DNA from: Lachnospiraceae bacterium
GTDB taxonomy: Bacteria; Bacillota; Clostridia; Lachnospirales; Lachnospiraceae
Direction of reading: 5' to 3'
NCBI GenBank assembly: GCA_019421365.1
Contig: JAHZFJ010000024.1
Location: 4,296-68,295 of the forward strand
DNA length: 64,000 nt
Shown here: positions 26,161-34,360 of the stretch, in pieces
Position numbering within the stretch: position 1 is the stretch's first letter
How the letters are laid out: every line of letters begins with the position of its first letter
Notes under the pieces: model-generated
What the model was told of the DNA's origin: nothing
The model's database searches: none
Seen by the model: the letters and a program-made list of their open reading frames with translations, nothing else
Position numbers and translations under genes: made by a program

Positions 26161-27036
26161 CTATTTTTCTTGTCTATATTCTATAAAGCCTTCCCCCATC
26201 ACTTCCCTAGCGTCGCTAACGATAATAAATGCCTTCTTATCAATAGAAGAAACTATTTCTACAACAGGTGCTATCTCTTTCTTTGAGACTACGCAAAATA
26301 ACATCTGCTTCTCATTATTAGAATACATACCACGTGCTGATATACCTGTTACACCTCGTTCCATCTTATAAAGAATCTCATGAGCTATCTCTTCATAATG
26401 ATCAGAGATTATGTACGCAACTTTAGCAAATTTTAGACCTTCTAGGATACCGTCCATAACTTTCGAGTTAATATATACAGCAATAACTGCATATAATGCT
26501 TTGTTCAAACCGAATACAGCTGCTCCTGTCAATACGATTGCTCCATCAATCACAACAAGCAATTGAGGTACTGTATAATGCTTAAAATACTTTTGTACTA
26601 TCATACCAAACAAATCTGTTCCACCAGTAGTTGCGCTAGTTACAAATACAAGTCCTAACCCTACACCACCTATAACTCCACCAAACACCGCCGCCAACAG
26701 ATAATCCTGATAATTAATATTAAAACTTGGCACAACGTATAAAGCAACGGTAAAACATACCGTTGCAAACAATGTCTTTCCGACGAACTTCTTTCCCTTT
26801 AGTAAAATAGCTGATATAAATAATGGTATATTTATTACCAGGTTGCTAAACCAAATCGGAATTCCACCGTCTATTAAATTACTTGTAAAATACTTAATAA
26901 CAATTGCCAAACCAGATACACCGCCAGTTACCATACCAAGAGGTTCATATACCACATTAACCGATACTGCCACGAGTAAAGTGCCTATTATAATCAATAC
27001 GCAATCCATACCCTTCGATCTTTTTGCAATTTCCAT
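26161..27036 (-). CDS. YitT-family membrane protein (DUF2179)
   Basis: The product has 291 residues from ATG 27036; an in-frame GTG lies four codons upstream. Five hydrophobic helices fill the first ~180 residues (for example DCVLIIIGTLLVAVSVNVVY, LLAAVFGGVIGGVGLGLVFV). A soluble C-terminal DUF2179 domain (about 215-291, GVTGISARGMYSN) follows. This is the YitT/YpjC/YvjA family. Its transport role is not settled. It lies directly after the TagA-like gene and is likely cotranscribed with it. Confidence 0.9.
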   Translation of the reverse strand: MEIAKRSKGMDCVLIIIGTLLVAVSVNVVYEPLGMVTGGVSGLAIVIKYFTSNLIDGGIPIWFSNLVINIPLFISAILLKGKKFVGKTLFATVCFTVALYVVPSFNINYQDYLLAAVFGGVIGGVGLGLVFVTSATTGGTDLFGMIVQKYFKHYTVPQLLVVIDGAIVLTGAAVFGLNKALYAVIAVYINSKVMDGILEGLKFAKVAYIISDHYEEIAHEILYKMERGVTGISARGMYSNNEKQMLFCVVSKKEIAPVVEIVSSIDKKAFIIVSDAREVMGEGFIEYRQEK

Positions 27037-27047
27037 AATTGGCCCCA

Positions 27048-27782
27048 CTATTTTATATTATTGTTATTATAATTCTCTAATTTCTTTTTAAAGACACGCC
27101 TTGCATTGACCTGTTTAAATGGTTTCCAAGCTTTCACATGATGATATATCCCTTGTAAACCAAGTTTCTTTACTATAGTAGGAATCTCATTATATTCCTT
27201 CAACATACCATCTTTAATGTCGGCTAATACTAGACATAGTTTAGCATTCATCTTCGTATAGTTTCTGGCAATCCATAGTTCTTGTTCTGGACTTTCTAAT
27301 GCTAGCACAAGAATGTCAGGTGCTGCAGCATTAATCTCATTAATGACAAGATCTTCATTTTCCGTTATATCTCCCATATAAGAACCTGTTATTATAAAAC
27401 GTTCATCTGCCCTTCTTTTATAGTTAAGGAAGCTCTCCACTTGATTAACCATGTCTGATACAACAAAAACTGTCTTATTAACACAATCCATATTTCGTAG
27501 ACTTAACTGTAATTTGTGAAAGTCGCTAACATAATTAGCATTTTCATATATATGTGGATACGCAAGAGCCAGAAGCATGTCTTGAGATGGCAATATATAA
27601 TCTGCGCACGCAAGACTACTTCTGAATTCTTCATCTTCATTAGCATATTCAAGAGTCTTTGCAGTAATGAGAAATACAACATTTAAGCAATCATTAAGCA
27701 GAAACTCTTTCAATTTCTGGCTAAATGCTAGAACAGATATAACATCCAGTTCAACTCCCATTACATCAGTCTTATTTTTCAT
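27048..27782 (-). CDS. WecG/TagA/CpsF-family protein with altered catalytic motif
   Basis: The product has 244 residues from ATG 27782 behind GGAGGTTAAA. It shows the family layout: GVELDVIS, a helix with YANEDEEFRSSLACADYILP, and ALESPEQELWIARN, matching the GLGSPKQExWI motif. These enzymes move N-acetylmannosamine-type sugars onto undecaprenyl-linked acceptors in wall polymer synthesis. In this protein the usual LPDG motif, which carries the proposed catalytic Asp, reads LPSQD. The protein may therefore have lost transferase activity or changed function. It is followed by a YitT-type gene and preceded by an LCP-like gene. Confidence 0.65.
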   Translation of the reverse strand: MKNKTDVMGVELDVISVLAFSQKLKEFLLNDCLNVVFLITAKTLEYANEDEEFRSSLACADYILPSQDMLLALAYPHIYENANYVSDFHKLQLSLRNMDCVNKTVFVVSDMVNQVESFLNYKRRADERFIITGSYMGDITENEDLVINEINAAAPDILVLALESPEQELWIARNYTKMNAKLCLVLADIKDGMLKEYNEIPTIVKKLGLQGIYHHVKAWKPFKQVNARRVFKKKLENYNNNNIK

Positions 27783-27883
27783 TTTAACCTCCATACTCAC
27801 TATTAGTGATTATTACACTAAGTCGTGATTCTTAACGGGTTATTTTCAATCTATATACACACCACTAGGATTAGGTATTACTA

Positions 27884-29026
27884 TCAATTTTCCGAAACAC
27901 CTAATATGATCTGTATATCAAAACCTATTGGTACACTTCCTACTTCAATTACTGCATTCTGGAACAATGGTAATAAATCTCTTCCCATACCTTCCTCTGT
28001 TACAATAATCTTTGTATCTTGTAATATTTGTTCCGTATAATTACCTACTTCAGCAACTCCAAACCCTGCATTCTGAATAATATCGCTATACTTGCTTGCC
28101 AAACCGGTAATCTTACTTCCATTTAATAGAGAAATTCTTAATCCGACTGACGAAATTGGCTCAACATTCTGCGCTGCTTCCTGTGTTGTTGTATATGTTT
28201 CATTATTAACCAATTGTACAATAAGCTCTTTCGTTAATTCCGTATCTGCATCGTAATAATCTATCTCTTGAGTCCCAGGAATCATATGATAATATACATA
28301 ATCTCTATCCACGTTACGATATGTGGATGCATACTTTTGTTTTGACTCCAAAGGTAGATTGGATTTTGCTACCTCATAAAATCTTGCCAAGTACTCTTTC
28401 ATAGAGTAAGCTTCCTCAGCCTCTAAAGACTCAATAATACTATCTTTGAGTACATATACAGAACCTTCTACTTGTTCTCCTGTTTCTAATAACATTGTTC
28501 TTGTTTCTTCACCAAATATAGAATCTGCAGTTTCACTATTAATTATAGTATAACAACTAAGTTCTGTTCCAAGGAGTTCATTCATTATGAGCTTTCCATA
28601 TACAAATCTTGTTGATTTATCAAAATACGAACTCAAATTCTTTAAAGATATAATTTGTGGAATCTGTTGATTCTTTGCATACAATCTCTGATACAAGTCT
28701 GTTGATAATGGAAACTGTGTATCAATGGGAATTGTAACATAGTCCAGATTGTTCGTATACGTATTCAGTATTTCTAAGATAACACCTTGTATATTATCTT
28801 CTTCATCCGTTATATATATTAAGTTCTTGCAGATATTATCCGCAGTCCCATCATTCGCAATCATATTACTTACATTACTAGTTTGTTTTCCGTCTTTATG
28901 TGTTAATTTATATACGCCAATAGTTAGTTTGTATGTTGTAAATCCAACAATAAACATCAGTAACATCATACATCCCGTCCGAACAAATCCCCTTACAAAT
29001 GCATGAAAATGTTTATTTCGCTTCAT
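27884..29026 (-). CDS. LytR-CpsA-Psr-like membrane protein with LytR_C domain
   Basis: The product has 380 residues. It has one N-terminal membrane helix (about 17-38) and a long extracytoplasmic part. Residues about 60-220 look like a degenerate LCP domain (GVILEILNTYTNNLDYVTIPIDTQ). The C-terminal ~90 residues (RISLLNGSKITGLASKYSD, then DTKIIV) match the LytR C-terminal domain. The Arg expected in the LCP 'SIPRDT' motif is replaced (TIPIDT). It may be a scaffold rather than an active wall-polymer ligase. Neighbours also suggest envelope polymers. Confidence 0.6.
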   Translation of the reverse strand: MKRNKHFHAFVRGFVRTGCMMLLMFIVGFTTYKLTIGVYKLTHKDGKQTSNVSNMIANDGTADNICKNLIYITDEEDNIQGVILEILNTYTNNLDYVTIPIDTQFPLSTDLYQRLYAKNQQIPQIISLKNLSSYFDKSTRFVYGKLIMNELLGTELSCYTIINSETADSIFGEETRTMLLETGEQVEGSVYVLKDSIIESLEAEEAYSMKEYLARFYEVAKSNLPLESKQKYASTYRNVDRDYVYYHMIPGTQEIDYYDADTELTKELIVQLVNNETYTTTQEAAQNVEPISSVGLRISLLNGSKITGLASKYSDIIQNAGFGVAEVGNYTEQILQDTKIIVTEEGMGRDLLPLFQNAVIEVGSVPIGFDIQIILGVSEN

Positions 29027-29358
29027 AGTATTCTTATTCCTATAGGCCGTGTAATATCACGTCTATAGCGATTCCTTTCGTTTCGTTTTCATATCCTGCA
29101 CAATGTAGTATAGCAGATACAGTAAAAAGTATCAACTATGGAATTTTCTTCATGCTCCTTGCATTTTTAGGAAGTAGTTATTACAATGGACTTAAGTTTA
29201 ATGAACGCAAAACTCTTGCTATGTTTTCAGCTTCTTAATTGACGTACTCTGACACCAAACACGCTACACTATTGAGAGTTTCGCTTTTACTACTTTATTC
29301 TTATTAACTAATAGCTATTAACACTTGAATCAAAGTAGCTTATTGAAAGGAGTTTCCC
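29027..29358. other. intergenic region between divergent LCP-like and SDR genes
   Basis: This 332-bp AT-rich region contains a hairpin (29040-29068, CTATAGGCCGTG / CACGTCTATAG, imperfect) just upstream of the LCP-like gene. It also has a loose inverted pair (GCAAAACTCTTG near 29208, GAGAGTTTCGC near 29276). The RBS GAAAGGAG of the SDR gene is at the right end. No ORF is supported. Confidence 0.4.
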
Positions 29359-30090
29359 ATGATTTCAAAATCCGTTATTGTTACCGGTGCATCCCGTGGT
29401 ATTGGTAGGGCGATTGCTATTGAATTTGCCAGAGCCGGATACAATGTTGCAATTAATTGTGTCTCTAGTGCTTCTTTATTAGATGCAGTAAAATTAGAAA
29501 TTGAATCCCTTGGTGTTCGTTGCATCACTTATGTTGGTAATATTGGCGAAGAGGAACATGCCACAAGACTATGCTCTAACACTTTAGAAGCATTTGGCCA
29601 CATTGACGTTCTTATTAACAATGCTGGGATATCACATATTGGACTACTAAGCGATCTCTCTCTTGCCGAGTGGAATTCTATTGTAACAACCAACCTAACT
29701 TCCGTATTCCTATGTTCTAAATCTGTAATTCCAAGTATGGTTCATCAAAAATCTGGTCGCATAATTAACATCTCTTCTGTTTGGGGAATAGCAGGAGCTT
29801 CCTGTGAAGTTGCATATTCTGCAACGAAGGGTGGTATTAATTCCTTTACTAAAGCATTAGCCAAAGAGCTGGCTCCAAGTAATATACAAGTAAACGCCAT
29901 CGCCTGTGGCGCTATCGACACTGAGATGAACCAATTTCTATCAATGGAAGACAGGGAAGAATTAGAAGCTGAAATTCCTTCCGGTCGATTCGGTAAAGTC
30001 GAAGATGTAGCTGAATTTGTTTATTCCATCGCTACTGGGAACACCTATCTAACAGGTCAAATTATTCCTTTTGATGGGGCTTGGCTATAA
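29359..30090 (+). CDS. SDR-family reductase, FabG/EfpI-like
   Basis: The product has 243 residues. It has the NAD(P) motif TGASRGIGRA (residues 9-18), NNAG at about 90-93 and the catalytic YSATKGG. The C-terminal segment ends with TGQIIPFDGAWL. The stretch around NISSVWG, SCEVAYSATKGG and NAIACGAIDTEMN resembles the Firmicute YmfI/EfpI group, which reduces the 5-aminopentanone modification on elongation factor P. It also fits an ordinary 3-oxoacyl-ACP reductase. I favour the first only moderately. It stands alone and is followed by a long hairpin terminator. Confidence 0.75.
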   Translation: MISKSVIVTGASRGIGRAIAIEFARAGYNVAINCVSSASLLDAVKLEIESLGVRCITYVGNIGEEEHATRLCSNTLEAFGHIDVLINNAGISHIGLLSDLSLAEWNSIVTTNLTSVFLCSKSVIPSMVHQKSGRIINISSVWGIAGASCEVAYSATKGGINSFTKALAKELAPSNIQVNAIACGAIDTEMNQFLSMEDREELEAEIPSGRFGKVEDVAEFVYSIATGNTYLTGQIIPFDGAWL

Positions 30091-30110
30091 GAATAGTTTG
30101 GTAACATAAG

Positions 30111-30194
30111 AAAGACAATCTTTCAATGGTTTGTTTTGCTACACATATCTGTAGTATCCGTGAATTCACATAGAAACCATGAAGATTGTCTTTT
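30111..30194. terminator. long hairpin between convergent SDR and isomerase genes
   Basis: AAAGACAATCTT plus CAATGGTTT pair with AAACCAT plus GAAGATTGTCTTT, leaving a loop with a further small hairpin (CTACA/TGTAG). It ends in TTTTAT on the plus strand and has A-rich sequence on the other side, so it can serve both genes. Confidence 0.7.
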
Positions 30195-30253
30195 ATAGTG
30201 TTGAATGATATAGCAAAGTCAATGCAAGAAAACAAGAGGAAATTCAAGTTTAT

Positions 30254-31048
30254 TTACAATTCGATATATTCTTTTTCCTTCAACCAGTCAAGGGATTTCC
30301 ATAATGCCTGCACCGTTTTTGTCTCTATTACACAACGACAATTTTTATTATCAGCTAGCGATAAGTATTTCTGTAAATCGATCTCACCTGTTCCCAAAGC
30401 CATATGGTTTTTAATCCCTTTTCCATCATGTATATGAAAGTGTTTGAGATGTTTCTCGTATTCTAACAAGAAATTCTCGTCTGCATTATTGGCTACATAA
30501 GAATGGCCAATATCCCAAGTAAGACCGAATACATCACTCTCTAGTAATTGTTTAATTGCCTCCCTTTGATAGGTTATATATCCATCCGTATTCTCAATAC
30601 ATATGCGGATATCTTCATTTCCAATTGCCTCTTCACACATAGTACGAAATGCTATTGTATCTTCTATGTACTGTTCCATATACTGTTCATATAAATAAAT
30701 CTTATTACTTGGCAGCGTAAAATAAACTCCTGGATTCATATGCATATTAAGAATTGGTATATGCAATTCCTTGGCCACTTTAATACTTTCTTTGACCGTA
30801 TCCAAGTAAGCAGCCGCCACCTCAAGGTTAAAATCCCATACATTCAAATTCTCATCAAGATGTATCGTATAGTAAATTCCATACTCTTTAGCGATCTTAT
30901 GTAAACTATCATACTGGTTCAAACCGGCAATTTGATATTGTGGAAGATTCATATTCAGCTCTACAAACTGGAAACCTAGGTTATTGCATAACTTCGCAGT
31001 TTCCATTAGATTATTATTCTCTATCAGTGTTGGCATACCGTAATCCAT
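30254..31048 (-). CDS. sugar phosphate isomerase/epimerase-like TIM barrel
   Basis: The product has 264 residues in the xylose-isomerase/AP-endonuclease-2-like fold. Likely metal-site positions are in FVELNMN, RICIENTDG, LTWDIGHS, HFHIHDGKG and CVIETK, giving the usual Glu/Asp/His/Glu pattern. The exact substrate cannot be told from sequence. RBS AGGAGGC lies just before ATG, and a 12-bp hairpin (31069-31096) sits directly upstream of it and could hide or expose the site. It follows AspRS on the same strand with a 122-bp gap. Confidence 0.8.
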   Translation of the reverse strand: MDYGMPTLIENNNLMETAKLCNNLGFQFVELNMNLPQYQIAGLNQYDSLHKIAKEYGIYYTIHLDENLNVWDFNLEVAAAYLDTVKESIKVAKELHIPILNMHMNPGVYFTLPSNKIYLYEQYMEQYIEDTIAFRTMCEEAIGNEDIRICIENTDGYITYQREAIKQLLESDVFGLTWDIGHSYVANNADENFLLEYEKHLKHFHIHDGKGIKNHMALGTGEIDLQKYLSLADNKNCRCVIETKTVQALWKSLDWLKEKEYIEL

Positions 31049-31068
31049 AACGTGCGCCTCCTATTTAA

Positions 31069-31096
31069 GTTAGGTCAACGCTTCCGTCGACCTAAC
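31069..31096 (-). other. stable hairpin directly upstream of the isomerase ribosome site
   Basis: On the minus strand GTTAGGTCGACG pairs with CGTTGACCTAAC (one G-U pair) around a GAAG loop. It is 8 bp from the AGGAGG of the next gene. It has no T-run, so it is more likely an mRNA-processing or stability element than a terminator. Confidence 0.5.
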
Positions 31097-31170
31097 ATGA
31101 TATAAACCTTATTTTCTCCTAAATATTGTAACACCGAGAGGACAGTATTCCAAGTATAGTTTGTCAAATT

Positions 31171-32496
31171 TTATGGTATAACTCGATTGATATCTCGCGG
31201 GAATAACGTTGATAATCGTACATTCTCTTGTCCAAGAAGCTTACTAGTAAACCGTTCGAGTCCTAGCCCCAATCCTCCATGAGGTGGCATTCCGTATTTA
31301 TGCATCATTAGATAGCTTTCGAATAATTCTACTGTCATTCCACGCTCTCTCATCTTCGCCACTTGCATATCATAATCATGGATTCGTTGGCCACCGGTGG
31401 TAATTTCAAGGCCACGGAATAGTAAGTCAAAACTTAACGTTACTTCCTGGTTTTCTGGATCTTCCAAAGCATAGAAAGGACGCTTCTTCGTTGGATAATG
31501 AGTAACAAAGATGAATTCACTTCCTGTACTTCTCTCAATTATTTCACATAATAATTTCTCTTCTTCAGGCTCGAAGTCTTCATAGTCTTTAATTTCTCTG
31601 TTGTACTCGCTCGCAACCAATTCCTTCGCTTCCATAAATCGAATAGTTGGAATCTCACTTACTTCTGGAAGTTTTACCTTAAGAAGCTCAAGCTCATGGC
31701 CATACTCTTCCTCGAGATGTCTCATTGCATATTGAATCATACCTGTCTCCATCTGCATAATATCCTCAAAACTCTGGATATATCCCATCTCAAAATCGAC
31801 ACTTGTATATTCATTAAGATGTCTTGAGGTATCATGTTTTTCTGCTCGAAACACGGGAGCAATCTCAAACACCCTTTCATACACTCCTACCATCATCTGT
31901 TTATAAAATTGCGGACTTTGTGCTAAGTAAGCCTTTTTACCAAAGTAATTTAACTCAAAGATATTAGCTCCACCTTCTGCTCCCGCATATACGATCTTAG
32001 GCGTATGAATCTCTGTAAAACGTTGTTCCGCAAGATATTCTCTGAATGCTTGCCCTAATCCTTCTTGAATCTTAAATATCGCTCTCTTTTTCTCGTTACG
32101 TAAGGTAATTGGCCTATAATTGAGAAGATTTTCTATAGAAGTATCTATCTTCTTGTTATTAATTACAATAGGAGATTCCATAACTGGTCTTGATAGTACT
32201 TCAATACCCACCATTCGAAGTTCCACTCCTGTCTTTGAACGCTCCTCTTTCACTACATTAGCAGTAACTATTACACAACATTCTTCTTCTATCTCATTTA
32301 ATGAAAAATCTGAAAACTCCTCTCCATATACGCATTGAATTACCTCTCTCTTTGTTCGTAGTAATACAAATGCAAACCCACTCATTTTTCTAATCTTATA
32401 GATGCTACCATGCACCTTAATTGTATTGCCTATATGCTCACAAAATTGTTCTGGTTCTATTGTTATCGGTTTTATTGTTCCTGTCATTTTATTCAT
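31171..32496 (-). CDS. aspS: aspartate-tRNA ligase, archaeal/nondiscriminating type
   Basis: The product has 441 residues, the length of the archaeal-type AspRS2 and not the ~590 residues of the bacterial form with a GAD insert. It has an N-terminal OB fold (about 10-110) and class II motifs. Motif 2 is in FRAEKHDTSRHLNEYTSVDFE (shown in part: VFRAEKHDTS) and motif 3 in GLGLGLERF. It charges tRNA-Asp and, in nondiscriminating members, also makes Asp-tRNA-Asn for amidation by GatCAB. Whether this one is nondiscriminating is inference. Its leader carries an attenuator-like structure with Asn and Asp codons. Confidence 0.9.
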   Translation of the reverse strand: MNKMTGTIKPITIEPEQFCEHIGNTIKVHGSIYKIRKMSGFAFVLLRTKREVIQCVYGEEFSDFSLNEIEEECCVIVTANVVKEERSKTGVELRMVGIEVLSRPVMESPIVINNKKIDTSIENLLNYRPITLRNEKKRAIFKIQEGLGQAFREYLAEQRFTEIHTPKIVYAGAEGGANIFELNYFGKKAYLAQSPQFYKQMMVGVYERVFEIAPVFRAEKHDTSRHLNEYTSVDFEMGYIQSFEDIMQMETGMIQYAMRHLEEEYGHELELLKVKLPEVSEIPTIRFMEAKELVASEYNREIKDYEDFEPEEEKLLCEIIERSTGSEFIFVTHYPTKKRPFYALEDPENQEVTLSFDLLFRGLEITTGGQRIHDYDMQVAKMRERGMTVELFESYLMMHKYGMPPHGGLGLGLERFTSKLLGQENVRLSTLFPRDINRVIP

Positions 32497-32552
32497 AACT
32501 TATACCTGCACCATATGTTATGGTCCTTTCACATTTTATCTAAGATTTTCGG

Positions 32553-32615
32553 TTAATCTCTTTGCACACAGTTATAAGTTCTTGAATCCATGCAGGCATC
32601 GTCTTTATGCCTCAT
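32553..32615 (-). CDS. second small Asp-rich ORF in the aspS leader (20 codons)
   Basis: ATG at 32615 follows AAGGGTGGTGATACT, a good ribosome site. The product is MRHKDDACMDSRTYNCVQRD, with four Asp and one Asn in 20 residues. An in-frame ATG 11 codons upstream (32648) would make 31 residues but has a weak site. It lies after the leader terminator and 56 bp before aspS. A hairpin AGGCAT/ATGCCT covers its first codons. It may be a second translated control element or a chance ORF. Confidence 0.4.
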   Translation of the reverse strand: MRHKDDACMDSRTYNCVQRD

Positions 32616-32674
32616 AGTATCACCACCCTTCATAAGACAATGACGCATATTTAATTCCACTGTTCTAGCCTAAA

Positions 32675-32724
32675 ACACAAAAAGAACCGCAAGGGTAAAA
32701 TACAATTTACCAATGCGGTTCTTA
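32675..32724 (-). terminator. leader terminator (attenuator) upstream of aspS
   Basis: On the minus strand AAGAACCGCA pairs with TGCGGTTCTT, with an inner GGTAAA/TTTACC extension, and is followed by TTTTTGTGTTTT. It lies about 180 bp before the aspS ATG and after the 15-codon leader peptide and the competing hairpins. It would stop transcription before aspS unless something prevents it. Confidence 0.85.
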
Positions 32725-32749
32725 TATATACATAAATCTATAATCTCCA

Positions 32750-32806
32750 CATAGGCACAACGCTCTAAGCGCTTGTACCTATGGTCTTCCACAGCTACAA
32801 GCGCTA
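32750..32806 (-). promoter_or_regulatory. competing 1:2 and 2:3 hairpins of the aspS leader
   Basis: Segment 1 (32796-32805, RNA AGCGCTTGTA) overlaps the end of the leader peptide. It pairs perfectly over 10 bp with segment 2 (32768-32777, RNA TACAAGCGCT). Segment 2 with its 5' extension (CATAGGTACAAGCGCT, 32783-32768) can instead pair with segment 3 (AGCGTTGTGCCTATG, 32764-32750), with one bulge and one G-U pair. The two foldings exclude each other, as in ribosome-mediated attenuators. How segment 3 connects to the terminator 25 nt further on is not clear from sequence. Confidence 0.7.
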
Positions 32807-32851
32807 CATATCGTCGTCCCTATTGATTTGATTAAAATTAAGCTTCTTCAT
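32804..32851 (-). CDS. 15-residue leader peptide with Asn and Asp codons, aspS attenuator
   Basis: ATG at 32851 follows GAGGAACATAT. The peptide is MKKLNFNQINRDDDM with stop TAG at 32806-32804. Three Asn codons (5, 7, 10) and three consecutive Asp codons (12-14) occupy 40% of it. The stop codon overlaps segment 1 of the first hairpin, so a ribosome paused on the Asp codons would cover it. The peptide reads both amino acids whose tRNAs a nondiscriminating AspRS charges. Confidence 0.75.
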   Translation of the reverse strand: MKKLNFNQINRDDDM

Positions 32852-32919
32852 ATATGTTCCTCATTTCTCAAAACAAACTTTCTATCTACGAGATATAAAT
32901 GCTCCAAAATATTTTTTAT

Positions 32920-32948
32920 AATTTAACACTTTGTTACCCTAATGTCAA
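32920..32948 (-). promoter_or_regulatory. promoter of the aspS leader transcript
   Basis: On the minus strand TTGACA (32948-32943), a 17-bp spacer and TAAATT (32925-32920). The expected start is near 32913, giving a ~415-nt leader ahead of aspS. Confidence 0.7.
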
Positions 32949-32975
32949 GTACGTATCTTAAAGTTCTAAAATAAT

Positions 32976-34208
32976 CTAATTAAGAGGATTCTTATACGCG
33001 GTAAAAAACTCTTGAATTCTGTTCTTATTAGTATGCCCTTTCTTTGTTCTTTGATAGCCATTCCAAGCAATTCTTGATAGTAAATCCTTATTAGAAAAGT
33101 AATTATTTAAAGAGTCTGGTATACTCTCTAATTCACATCTTTTATAAGATATGATATTCTCACTATTCTCGAATCTTTTCTGTATATAATGACAATTATC
33201 TGTCATAACTACTGCACCATTTCTCATACCGTTCATCACTCTATCATGTGGCCCTTCTAAAAATAAAGGTTGCATATTAAATACCACCTTACTATCAGCC
33301 ATAACGTTAAGTTGCTCCTCATAAGTAACAGCATTATGTATTACAAAATTTTTATGATTTTTATATGGACATAGACTCCAATTTTCTCCTAATAGATGGA
33401 TATCCATATCTGCTTTCCCCATCTCCTTTAATGCTTGTTCTCGCATACATGCACGTATATACCTATCCATCAGTCGTATCTGAGGTGTCTTAGTTATCCG
33501 CCCCCCCATTACTTCCTGATTGAGCAATGCTGTCTGTTTAATAACTTGATAAAATGCTTCCTCAAACGTGATGTACTCTGAACTCTCTATAATCTGTATC
33601 ATTTCATCAGCTATTGTAACATAACGCGGTTTCTCAACTTCTAGCTTTTCTTTATAATAACTTACAGGTATGTAAGTTGCAGGAAAAAGTACGGAATAAG
33701 GCCTTTGTTCATAATCTTTTCTGAATCTATCATAGGAATAATTCTTTTCAACCTCTAGAATTTTATTACTCGCCATTCCCGCATAATGCATCACAATAAT
33801 CTCCTTAATATGAGAATATCGTTTATTTATGTATGCAGCGTGATAACTATCTACGCAAATAATGTGATAGTTATTCAATGGCACACTTAATTTCTCTTGC
33901 ATGTGCATCGGATGATCCACAATAATATTGTAAAATGGTGCATGAATTAGATTGATTAGATAATCCTTCTGCTCATCGCAAACAATTAACGCAAGCGTTG
34001 AGTTCATATCTATAATGGCGCGATACCTCTTTCCAATATAGCCTATAATCTGTTCTTCTTGCTTTTCTATGGACTCAAACTTAAAATATTCAACCGGTAT
34101 ACCCGCATTCACTAATTCTCTACCAATTGCCTGTAAAAAGTAACTTGACGATTGATAGCAAAGTTCTTTGGATTCTATTACTAATATGGTTTCTTTCGTG
34201 TCCTGCAT
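32976..34208 (-). CDS. CgeB-like glycosyltransferase family protein
   Basis: The product has 410 residues. The N-terminal half resembles a DUF3880/CgeB nucleotide-sugar fold. The C-terminal part (about 290-400; YEEQLNVMADSKVVFNMQP, GPHDRVMNGMRNGAVVMTDN) matches the Glycos_transf_1_2 domain of spore maturation protein CgeB and relatives. The donor and acceptor are unknown. It stands between the trp operon and the aspS leader, with its own short 3' gap to the leader promoter. Confidence 0.6.
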   Translation of the reverse strand: MQDTKETILVIESKELCYQSSSYFLQAIGRELVNAGIPVEYFKFESIEKQEEQIIGYIGKRYRAIIDMNSTLALIVCDEQKDYLINLIHAPFYNIIVDHPMHMQEKLSVPLNNYHIICVDSYHAAYINKRYSHIKEIIVMHYAGMASNKILEVEKNYSYDRFRKDYEQRPYSVLFPATYIPVSYYKEKLEVEKPRYVTIADEMIQIIESSEYITFEEAFYQVIKQTALLNQEVMGGRITKTPQIRLMDRYIRACMREQALKEMGKADMDIHLLGENWSLCPYKNHKNFVIHNAVTYEEQLNVMADSKVVFNMQPLFLEGPHDRVMNGMRNGAVVMTDNCHYIQKRFENSENIISYKRCELESIPDSLNNYFSNKDLLSRIAWNGYQRTKKGHTNKNRIQEFFTAYKNPLN

Positions 34209-34237
34209 ATAGGCTCCTATCTAGGTTTAAAGGCCTA

Positions 34238-34261
34238 AAGGGGCGTTTGCTACAGCCCCTT
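34238..34261 (-). terminator. hairpin after trpA
   Basis: AAGGGGC and GCCCCTT pair across a 10-nt loop, about 100 bp after the trpA stop and just before the glycosyltransferase start. The following T-run is interrupted (TTTAGGCCTTT). It is a candidate end of the trp transcript. Confidence 0.45.
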
Positions 34262-34360
34262 ACTCGTTTATTCCCGTTTGATACTATACACCTTTCTTAG
34301 TCAAAACACTATATTTTTCACCATATTTTCACATAATACTACGTTAAATCTTATTCTCTA

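Noticed and set aside
29205..29290. loose inverted pair GCAAAACTCTTG / GAGAGTTTCGC as a further copy of the palindromic repeat
   Set aside because: Only about ten bases match and the interior does not pair or resemble the 12451 element.
32809..32820. GGGACGACG resembling the ACGR loops of mini-ykkC (guanidine-II) RNA
   Set aside because: There are no two hairpins with ACGR loops. The GACGACGAT bases are the three Asp codons of the aspS leader peptide.
32640..32860. possible T-box for aspS
   Set aside because: No GGTGGnACCGCG element and no Stem I with GGTGARAACC is present, unlike the clear T-box before trpE.
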